Assembly: GCA_019828595.1 (NCBI GenBank)
Contig: JAHQRK010000009.1
Span: forward strand, 806,001 to 870,000
Length of the DNA stretch: 64,000 nucleotides
Direction: 5' to 3'
Origin: Aphanomyces cochlioides
Lineage: Eukaryota > Oomycota > Saprolegniomycetes > Saprolegniales > Verrucalvaceae
Notes under the pieces: model-generated
What the model was told of the DNA's origin: nothing
Database searches by the model: none
What the model saw: the letters and a program-made list of their open reading frames with translations, nothing else
In this document: in pieces, positions 10,601 through 18,758 of the stretch
Numbering within the stretch: position 1 is the first letter of the stretch
Layout of the letters: each line of letters starts with the position of its first letter
Position numbers and translations under genes: made by a program

Positions 10601-12008
10601 TGGGTCTTGGCCCAGCAACAGCTAATGACTGTGGTCGCGGATGCATCATCATAGGCCTTGGTGCACTTGGAATTGTCATACCAGTCATATTTGTTCCCGA
10701 GACTGGACGGGGCGAAGGAGCAACCGAACCTTGCTTCTTGCCGTTGCTATTCAGCTCCTTCGGTTTGTTCGTTGAACCTGGAGGGCGTCCACGGGGTTTC
10801 TTCATCATATCCTTCGGTGCAACTGCCGATCTCCCAGGACACACTGACAAATGTGCCTGGAGCATTGAACGAAGCGTCGGTTGTAAGCATCCTTGACATA
10901 CTATGACATCTGGCTGTGTCGGTGGTCTTAGAGGCTGGGGAGCGTAGCCCGCCATTTGCGGTGGTGCAGACTGTGTAGCAGCAAACGATGAAGGCATCAC
11001 TGAGGAATTCTGATGTATTCCTGGCGGGGGCGGAAGTGTAGGCTTGGGTAATGAAGGGTCTGTCACAGGGTTATTCTTCTTTGGGCGTCCGATTTTGTTT
11101 GGAGTAGGTGGCTTTGAGAATGGAATGACAGGAATATTCATTTGTGGCACTGACACTGGTGGTATTGAAAGAGGTGTCACGGTTGAGGGTACAGACGAAG
11201 GACCCGCCGCTTGAGTTGACGACTGAGGAGCAGGAGTAGGTTCTTCCGGTTCGTCATCTTCATCATCGTCAACTTCTTCTCCAAGATAGGGCTGGTTCCA
11301 GAAGACATCCTTTATGGAGCGATAAGTACCACGAACGTCAGCGAAATGGCTCTCGCAAAAACAGGCCAGTTGATTGGTTTCCGTCGTACCAGTGTACACT
11401 TTTGACTCCAGAGCTCGTAGAGCACAAACTGTGTGAAAAGCTTTTGTGCATCGCTTACTCATACACTGTAAACATCCGTTGCGTTTTTGACATATGTGGC
11501 ATTTGAGCGACTTTCGCATCCCATTGAGCAATTCAGCATCCACAACGTACGAGGTAGGATGCATTTCCGATGGTACTTGCTTTAGCTCGGGTAGCCAGCG
11601 CACACATACTAGATGACACACTTCGTCTGGCGTCTTGGTCGGTTTAAGCACTCCGCCGCCGATTTTACAGACAGTGCAGACTCGATCTGCATTGGGTTTG
11701 AGAGAATTGGACTGTTGTTCAAGCGTGCACACATCGCAGACCCATTTCGAGCGCTTTCTGTAGGAGACAAGAGGCTTTGAGTCGGTCCCAGATCCATAAC
11801 AGGCAACGTGGACGCGCATCCGGCACGACGCGATGCTGCAACATATCAACGGATTCGTCGGGTATTCCGCACTGTCAAAACACACCATGCATACTCGATT
11901 CGCAGGAAGATCAAAGTTCTCTAAAAGGGTCTTCGACACAGTGATTATATCGAGAGAAGTTCCGTCAGGATCCACGCCGAGCGATGGGGCGGCGGCGTTC
12001 TCCGACAT
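7680..12008 (-). CDS. multi-PHD chromatin reader with AT-hook
   Basis: Four exons (12008-9158, 9114-8432, 8390-8084, 8041-7680) with introns of 41-43 nt give 1,400 residues, starting at MSENAAAPS. Order: PHD finger from residue 40 (CMVC...), zinc knuckle and extended PHD to about 215; a Pro-rich acidic linker; a C2H2-like element (CQGCLQP...HLSVC) followed by an AT-hook (KKPRGRPPGS); a helical region; a second PHD (CVVC...FCDRCDLAVHQRCYG) with extended PHD; then a third Cys/His block (CGVCFQKM...) joined to a further extended PHD (CALC...SFHPFCA). The paired PHD-extended PHD module occurs in BRPF/JADE and trithorax proteins, where it reads histone H3 tails. No SET or bromodomain was seen, so a scaffold role in a histone-modifying complex is inferred. 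The C-terminus is acidic. The intron at 8391-8431 is required to restore the third extended PHD. Confidence 0.85.
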
Positions 12009-12390
12009 TTTTGGCCTTGAATTCAAATCTCTCTGGTCATATAAATATCACATCTCATTGGTCAATATTCAAAATTTTCTCAAATTTTAATACATTCTTA
12101 AGTAAATGAGTTCAATTTTCACCAATTACAATATATCTCTTCCTTTTACGACTGAAAACTTCGCGCACCGAGAGCAACTTTGCTGAGATCTGAATAAATT
12201 AAGGAAGACATCAAAGTTTTCTTGCTCATGAGCTGGAGTTGTGCTCAATCGTCGGATGACTTTTCAGCCCTATCTTTAACCACCAGAATAAATATTTTTT
12301 GGTCAATCAAATTATTTTAATTCTATTATTTTTAACCAATTAAATGAGATCATGTGTTGCCCATTTTCATTTCAGAGACCAACCAGCAGA
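12009..12390. promoter_or_regulatory. AT-rich divergent promoter region
   Basis: This 382-bp spacer separates the PHD-reader gene (-) from the SAP-DCN1 gene (+), which start at its two edges. It is clearly more AT-rich than the flanking coding DNA. It has several CCAAT-type elements: palindromic ATTGGTCAAT at 12057-12066, CCAAT at 12122-12126, TTGGTCAATC at 12299-12308 and CCAAT at 12336-12340. No coding frame is evident. A shared bidirectional promoter is inferred from layout and motif spacing. Confidence 0.5.
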
Positions 12391-13332
12391 ATGAACGCCG
12401 CAAGTTTTGCGCATCTCAAGGTGAAGGAGCTCGCAGATGAATGCCGCAAGCTAGGTAAATGTATTGGGATCATACGTTGTGACTTAACTTATGTGTAGGT
12501 TTGCGGAGTCAAGGCAAGAAAGCGGAACTTGTCCAACGTCTTGTCGACCACTACAACCATAGCGGTGCCTCGAAGCGATCTCGAGACGATGTGCACGAAA
12601 GCAAACACGGTGATGGACAAAAGAAACGCAAAACAAACAGTCAACCGATGGAAGATGGATGGACGAATGAACTGAATCAACTGTTCATGACATACGAAGA
12701 TCCAGAGAACGAAGGATACATGTCGGATGATGGCATTTTGTTGCTCTGTGAACATTTGGCAATTGACTCTCAAGACGTGGTCATGCTTGCTCTGTCTTTC
12801 CATATGAACGCTGCCACGATGGGAGAATACTCACGAGCAGAATTTGTTGGAGGTCTGAAAGCTTTGCAATGCCATTCTATTGCCGACCTCATTGCAAGAA
12901 TGGCACCGCTACGTGCACAAATGAACGATCCATCTTTCTTTACCAAAGTCTATGCTGTGAGTATTGTTATTTTTGTGCTCTTGGATAGCTAATTGCTTTG
13001 TCTTCTAGTACACATTTAATTTCGCAAAAGAGAAGGACCAAAAGAGCATGGCTGTTGAATCGGCAATTGCATTGTGGGAATTGCTTCTCCCTGGACACTT
13101 TGCCTTGCTCCCTGCATGGTTAGATTATGTGAAGGTACCGCATATCTTCGATAAATTGTCTCTGATTTGCTCTTAGGTCCATCAAAAGAATGCGATTTCA
13201 CGAGACGTATGGATGCAAACGCTCGAGTTTTCATCTCAAGTGTCGACCGATTTATCCAATTACGACGAAAATGGCGCTTGGCCTGTTTTGATCGACGACT
13301 TTGTTGCACACGTCAAGAAAGAAGGAGCTTAA
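12391..13332 (+). CDS. SAP domain fused to DCN1-like (PONY) cullin-neddylation domain
   Basis: Four exons (12391-12454, 12499-12956, 13009-13134, 13177-13332) close in phase to give 267 residues. Residues about 8-45 form a SAP motif ([21 protein letters not shown]...), a helix-turn-helix used for DNA or chromatin binding. A Lys/Arg-rich linker resembling a nuclear localisation signal (QKKRKT) follows. Residues about 80-265 are the PONY domain of DCN1: the W-x2[16 protein letters not shown] block, [11 protein letters not shown], and the [15 protein letters not shown] end. DCN1 proteins act as co-E3 ligases that move NEDD8 from its E2 to cullins. The usual N-terminal UBA domain is replaced by SAP, which would direct the activity to chromatin; that step is inference. 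Its stop codon is 22 bp from the convergent Cys-rich gene. Confidence 0.88.
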
Positions 13333-13354
13333 CTTAACACGTTGGTATCGTCCG

Positions 13355-14196
13355 TCATCCAAACAAGAATGCCATAGTTAGTAGCACCCACGCCAACACT
13401 GACAGTGCCGCAACTACATGACACCATTACAACAGCTAGGGATGGATTCTCGACGTACCCCCCGAACAGACTGTGATTCCCTTGACGGAGGTCGCAAAAA
13501 CATTTCCAGGATTGCAGGTGCAGGCGACATCAATGTCAGAAACCTCTCCAGCACATTTCTCTTTGATCATGGCCAACTCTTCAATGAGCGTGATGTACCG
13601 AACATCATGTACCGCCGGTAGCTCTCAAAGCAGCATCCAATTTCGTCGACGATATCGTTGCATATATCATACTGTGACCCTGCTTTCTGGATTGCCTCAC
13701 CCACAAGAGGAACTGAACGACCATGTGAGTTCCACAACGACTGAACATGCACACGCACCGCAATACTTGGATTTTGCATTTTGCTGGCATCCATACTGAA
13801 AGCTCGCTGCAAAGAGGCGTTGGTTGGCTGTCTCGTACTCGTCAATGCCTTTGAAGCAGTCGAGATTGAGCATATTTGCATAGGTTTGAGCAGTGTTGTT
13901 GTAGCACGGGTTTCCACACAGAGCACCTTGTTCATCGTTCGAACGGTAGTCCATCATATTGATATCATGGAGCTTCCTGCAGTCTGTTTCTGTGGGAGCC
14001 CCACCAACGATTCCGTTTTCCATTGCCGTCTGATCGATCCAAAGTTTGTCCAATTCAGCCTGGCACGATCACGTATGTAAGTCTACAGAGCGCGTCTACC
14101 TTAAGAGCCTCGCAATCGTCTGTCGTTGTGTGGTTAGGAATACCCAAATTTTGCGCAGCGGCGGCTTGGCGGCAGTCGCCCACACGACAACCAAAG
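13355..14196 (-). pseudogene. Cys-rich secreted protein with GPI-like tail, frameshifted, 5' end unresolved
   Basis: Recognisable exons are about 14196-14100, 14059-13759, 13712-13459 and 13413-13355, with 40-46 nt introns. The product is rich in Cys in a repeated D-C-x2-L pattern (DDCEALK, TDCRKLH), followed by LCGNPCYNN, DCFKG and GCCFESY. It ends in a hydrophobic stretch VAALSVLAWVLLTMAFLFG directly before the stop, as in GPI-anchor signals. In exon 13712-13459 the sequence ATGTACCG occurs twice, 14 bp apart (13592 and 13606). Removing one 14-bp unit restores the frame into ACTCNPG...; as written the frame ends early at LKSWP. A signal-peptide exon could not be placed upstream of 14196. 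The family is not recognised. It may be a surface or secreted protein that has decayed, or the insertion may be an assembly error. Confidence 0.5.
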
Positions 14197-15114
14197 CTGA
14201 AGCACGCATTTCAAATCTAAATTTAGAAGGTTCTCGTCATCACGCTGTGGTGGGTCTCCTTTCATCGCTTTCTTTGGAAAGCTAATAAAGTTCGAAAGGA
14301 ATGATACTGTTTGCGCCCATTTACAGATTCCTCCAACGTTGTCCATGCGCAGTAAAGTCTACCTTGTTTTTGCGATTCTATTTGCCATGACACAAGCAAG
14401 GCTACACGTCCCTGAGAAAACTCACACCCAGGATGCAGCCAGCAGCCCCCCACAAGTAGATTCAAATTACCTCCAGTGGTTTTGCGAATCTTTCCCGTTC
14501 GCCCTCGCCTCGGATGATCAACCAAATATCGGCGATCCCGTCCGTGTACAGGGCCATGTGGAACGAATGCCTCCGGTTTCGTCGATCGCAAGACCCAGAT
14601 TCCAACTTGTCGAGTTCACGTTAGTGAGAAAATCCCCTGACGTAAATGTTCAAAGTTGATTGCAAGTTGATAATCGCAGCAAAGGCCTTCCGGGTCATAA
14701 ACCATGCATGACGCTTTTCTCTGTACACCCGAGCGATTAGTGGATTGCCGATGCGATGGTTGCATTCAATTGCATCCTGGGGAACTTCCTTCTCATTTGT
14801 AAACTTGCATCAATTTGACAAATCTTCAGCTGGTTTGTAAACTCCAAGGATATTCGTGACACCGCCCAAAGTGCACTTTGCACTTGAAGTTTGTATAGAA
14901 AAGTGTTAATTCCACTAAATGTAAAGTACAATTGTCTAAAATAATAAGCATATTTTATATTGTATAAAAACATAATAAGTGCTTTAAAATGCAAAATATG
15001 ATAAATTTGATGTAACATTTATGGAGGATGACCTAAGAGATGATGGAAAGATTGAGGTGGAAGTTGAATTTTCCCAAAGCGTCCATTTCCCAATTCGCCG
15101 CAGAGTAGATTGAC
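14197..15114. other. 918-bp region before homogentisate dioxygenase
   Basis: Contains the unresolved 5' part of the Cys-rich gene (14197-about 14345), a possible signal-peptide frame on the plus strand (14345-14659, listed separately) and an AT-rich stretch (about 14880-15018) that probably belongs to the promoter of the homogentisate dioxygenase gene. No repeats or RNA genes were recognised. Confidence 0.45.
14345..14659 (+). CDS. small ORF with predicted signal peptide, doubtful
   Basis: An ATG at 14345 opens a 104-residue frame. It begins MRSKVYLVFAILFAMTQA, which has the basic start, hydrophobic core and small-residue cleavage site of a secretory signal. The rest (RLHVPEKTH..., one Cys) has no recognisable domain. 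It overlaps the zone where the upstream exon of the minus-strand Cys-rich gene should lie, so at most one of the two readings is right in the overlap. Kept because the signal-like start is good; there is no other support. Confidence 0.25.
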   Translation: MRSKVYLVFAILFAMTQARLHVPEKTHTQDAASSPPQVDSNYLQWFCESFPFALASDDQPNIGDPVRVQGHVERMPPVSSIARPRFQLVEFTLVRKSPDVNVQS

Positions 15115-16464
15115 ATGTCGACTGAACAAACAAACGCCACGTCGTGGAAAGATCTCAAGTATTTGCCTGGTTTCGGTAACCATTTCGCGTCGGAAGTGCT
15201 CGAAGGTGCCTTGCCCCATGGCATGAACAACCCCCAGAAATGCAACTACGGCTTGTATGCTGAACAATTGTCCGGCACGGCCTTCACGATTCCTCGCCAT
15301 TCCAACCAACGCAGCTGGCTGTATCGCGTTCTTCCTCCTGTCCTCCACGGTTTGTACAAGGAAGTTGCCCATGACCATATTGTCAATGACTTCTCTGACC
15401 AACACACTACTCCCCAACAATTTCGATGGCAACCCATGGCGTTCCCTGAGTCGTCCGACGAGGTTGATTTTATTCAAGGCTTGCGCACCATGGGTGGTGC
15501 CGGCGAACCTACGATGAAGGCCGGCATGGCGATCCACATGTACTCTGCGAACGCGTCGATGGAAGACAAAGCCATGTACAACTCGGACGGCGACTTCCTT
15601 ATCGTGCCTCAAGTCGGTGCGTTGAAGATCACGACTGAATTTGGAAAGCTTTATGTTGCTCCTCGCGAAATTGTGGTCATTCCTCGCGGCATTCGCTTCT
15701 CCATTGACCTCGAAGAACCTTCCCGAGGTTATGTTTTGGAAGTCTACAACCGCCACTTTGTCCTTCCCGACTTGGGTCCGATTGGTGCTAACGGTTTGGC
15801 GAACCCTCGTGATTTTGAGCATCCTGTTGCTTGGTACGAAGACCGCGACTGCGATTTCACAGTGATTGGGAAGTTTGGCGGTAAGCTCTTCTCGGCTCAC
15901 ATGAACCATTCGCCTTTCAACGTGGTCGCTTGGCACGGCAACTATTTGCCCTACAAGTACAACTTGGATTTGTTCTGCACGATGAACTCTGTCAACTACG
16001 ACCACCCAGATCCTTCCATCTACACCGTCTTGACTTGCCAAACTGACGAACCTGGCTGCGCTGTCGCTGACTTTGTCATCTTCCCTCCTCGTTGGATGGT
16101 TCAAGAAAAGACTTTCCGCCCTCCATATTACCACCGCAACTGCATGTCTGAATTTATGGGCATGGTCTACGGTGTCTACGATGCCAAGAAAGACGGCTTT
16201 GTTCCTGGTGGTGCTTCGTTGCACAGCTGTGATAGTGCTCATGGCCCAGATGCTGCTACGTTTGAAGCCGCCTCCAATGCTGACTTGAAGCCTCACTATT
16301 TCTCTGGTGGTTTGGCCTTTATGTTTGAGTCGTCGTACATGATCAAGCTCACCGACTACGCTTTGAACTGCCCTCAAAACGAAAAGGATTACTACAAATG
16401 CTGGCAACCTCTCAAGAAATTCTTCAACCCACACCAAAAGGAGCCCAAGGATGTGCTCAAGTAG
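15115..16464 (+). CDS. HGD: homogentisate 1,2-dioxygenase
   Basis: An intronless frame of 449 residues, the usual length of the family, aligning end to end with eukaryotic HGD from the start KYLPGFGNHFASE through QLSGTAFT-PR. The enzyme opens the ring of homogentisate to maleylacetoacetate in tyrosine/phenylalanine breakdown, using Fe(II) and oxygen. The Fe ligands are visible at family spacing: H340 and E346 in YYHRNCMSEFMG and H376 in DSAHGPD. PRGIRFSIDL and the GGASLHS loop are also conserved. Codon use is biased to C-ending codons, like the PHYHD1-type gene, suggesting strong expression. A 472-residue open frame lies opposite on the minus strand but has no domain character. No other tyrosine-catabolic gene is in the window. 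Confidence 0.97.
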   Translation: MSTEQTNATSWKDLKYLPGFGNHFASEVLEGALPHGMNNPQKCNYGLYAEQLSGTAFTIPRHSNQRSWLYRVLPPVLHGLYKEVAHDHIVNDFSDQHTTPQQFRWQPMAFPESSDEVDFIQGLRTMGGAGEPTMKAGMAIHMYSANASMEDKAMYNSDGDFLIVPQVGALKITTEFGKLYVAPREIVVIPRGIRFSIDLEEPSRGYVLEVYNRHFVLPDLGPIGANGLANPRDFEHPVAWYEDRDCDFTVIGKFGGKLFSAHMNHSPFNVVAWHGNYLPYKYNLDLFCTMNSVNYDHPDPSIYTVLTCQTDEPGCAVADFVIFPPRWMVQEKTFRPPYYHRNCMSEFMGMVYGVYDAKKDGFVPGGASLHSCDSAHGPDAATFEAASNADLKPHYFSGGLAFMFESSYMIKLTDYALNCPQNEKDYYKCWQPLKKFFNPHQKEPKDVLK

Positions 16465-16774
16465 TGGAAGATTATGTCATTTAATATACTTTTGCATGTG
16501 ACGTATTGGAAACTTGAAAGATCTACCACAATAACAATACATACTCAAGATTTCAAGTTCACACAGGTTCGGCAATTGATTGTCCAGTATAACTGAAGGC
16601 ACTAACAGCAACGTGACGTTGATTAAAGGTACAATTAGCAGTTCTAGAGAATTATAGCCTAGTTCTGCATGTTTAGGGTTGTGAAAAGCGATGACTTCAA
16701 CCGAAAATCCATTTCTAAAAATACAGGCGTAACAGAACTCGTATTGCAGGACCAGCATTGGTGCCAAGAACTGC
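16465..16774. other. 310-bp spacer
   Basis: Between the homogentisate dioxygenase stop (16464) and the 7TM-RGS start (16775), both plus strand. It should hold the terminator of the first and the promoter of the second. No coding frame, repeat or RNA gene was recognised. Confidence 0.45.
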
Positions 16775-18454
16775 ATGAGCGACGCGACCGCAAGCCCAAA
16801 TGCAACAGTCGCCAGCGAAGCTCGCATTGCGCCACCACAAGGCGTTATTCGCAGTATCATCATTGTCGTTTTCGGGGTCAGCTTTTATCTACCTCTTGCT
16901 ATCCTCGTCTACTACTGCAATCGTCACAAACCTCCACTTCGATATCGAAATCCCGTCGAGATGGCATTAACCGCTACTGCAGCGTTTCTCTACACTTGTT
17001 CTCGCTGCATGGGATCCCTCTTCGTTGACGAAATATCGTGCACGTTTCGGCTGCTTTCATTTGGGTCCGTTCCCGTAAATCATGAATACCTAATTTGATG
17101 TCTAGGGTGCCTTTGAACTTCGGGTTAGTGGGATACGTGCTGGCTGAGCTGCGGGTTGAGTCTTTGACGTCTTGGTTTCATCCTAATTGTTGTTAGGTTG
17201 TGCTAATGTTCAACTTGACAGAGCTTATGGTCGCCCATGCCCAAAAAGCCTCCATCAACCAGAGTAAACTCTCTTGGCTTCACCACTATTCCCGTCATGG
17301 CCTTCACTCAACCTATCGCTTTCTCATTTATGGGTTGTGGAACATTCCACTCTTCGTTATTCTGTACAGCCAAGACTACAGCGCGTACAAAGGCGACAAT
17401 TGCCCCGCATCACTCAATCGACAAATCTCGACGCTCTTTTCCACCGATTTTGTCCTCGTCATACTCGCGTCGCTATACCTGTCGTTCAAAATGAGCAAAG
17501 TGGTCGACAATTTTGGTCTGAGGCGGTCATTTCAAGTCAACGGCCGCATTATCTTCGTCTGTACGTCTTTGAGTAATATTCTGGCTGACCGTAACTTCTT
17601 TGCTAGACTTTGCTATCTACTTTCCAATTCTTGTCTTCTTCTTTGACTCGGCCATCGTGCTAGACTACCGAATTGACCTATTCATTGAAGTCGTTATTGC
17701 CCATACAGTCATTTGGATCCATATTGTGATTCCACTTCGAGACACCTTGGCGATGCCTGACTTGGAGCACGACAATGGCAAATTTACTGGCACCGTCGGA
17801 ATTCTCGATGCATATCTGCACACACCTGAAGGATTTCAAGCGTTTTCAACATTTGCCAAGTCAGAATTTCGATTTGAATGCGTTCACGCGTGGAAAACAT
17901 TGGTCGACTACCAACTTGATGCACCAGATCACCTATCTGCATTTGAAATCTACGAGTTACATATTGCTCCAAATGCACCGCTCCCTCTGGACAAAGTCAT
18001 ATCGCCATCAATTTTAAAACGATATGCCCTTGCATTTGAAGCTAACAGCAAGTACAGCGTTGCACCAGAGGAAATGGTTCGTGACAAGAATTACTTTGCC
18101 GTGCTTTTGGACGCTGTTATGGACAAGATCCTCGTTGACAGTCTGCCGAGATTTCAAGTACATCCGCTTGGAGCTGGCTGGAATGACTTTGTCGCGAAAT
18201 ACAACACTCAAATGACGTTGGATCGTGTGCTTGAAAGTGACCTCGACGCGAATGGCAAGCCAATTTTGAAATCCAAGAAAACGATGCCAACTATCAAGAA
18301 CGATATGTATCGATCGTCCGGTCGCCTAATTCCCATCGAGAGCCGTCGAGAGAGCATTTTGCAATCTTCGGCAAATGCTGACAACGACGACATCTCAAGA
18401 AAAGCATCTGGAGACATAGTCAAACTTACAGACCTGAAGTACCATCCAAGGTAG
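16775..18454 (+). CDS. 7TM receptor with C-terminal RGS domain, copy 2
   Basis: Four exons, 16775-17064, 17106-17154, 17197-17560 and 17607-18454, close in phase to 516 residues; introns are 41-46 nt. Intron 1 uses a GTCCGT donor, placed by matching the intron position in copy 1. The N-terminus carries an NAT sequon. Seven hydrophobic segments follow, beginning VIRSIIIVVFGVSFYLPL and ending DLFIEVVIAHTVIWIHIVI. The RGS domain starts near HTPEGFQAFSTFAKSEF and ends with LPRFQVHPLGAGW. The architecture resembles plant AtRGS1 and oomycete receptor-RGS proteins: a membrane sensor that turns G-alpha off. The charged tail ends KLTDLKYHPR. Intron positions are identical to copy 1 (944-2649), so the two arose by duplication; this copy is intact and is presumably the functional one. 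The downstream neighbour is a kinesin, also paralogous to a neighbour of copy 1. Confidence 0.85.
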
Positions 18455-18758
18455 CAGGACAACATCAATCTTGTGGCTTCGCCAAACATTAAGATGACAT
18501 GCTACGGCACGTAAAGAACTCCTGCCAAAAGTGAGCTCAAGTCAAAGCCAACAGTGAGAAAGAGGCCTGACGGGTTATTTCCGTCAATGTCAACCTCAGT
18601 CGAGAAGATTTAAACTGGGGTGCTACATTCATACAGTAACTTCGTCTAGCTCTTGGCAGATAAAACACTTAAAGACAGCACTTATCTCTAGGTATGGTTC
18701 ATATCAACCAGAGCGCAGAAGACTGTAGTAATATGCCCCAGCGTTACTTGTTGCCTTG
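18455..18758. other. 304-bp spacer
   Basis: Separates the 7TM-RGS gene from the downstream kinesin on the same strand. No protein motif, repeat or RNA gene was seen. It probably contains the kinesin promoter. Confidence 0.4.

Noticed and set aside
15019..16437. 472-residue open frame on the minus strand opposite homogentisate dioxygenase
   Set aside because: It is an antisense shadow of a highly expressed, codon-biased gene. Its composition is Arg/Val/His-rich with no domain, and the plus strand is unquestionably HGD.
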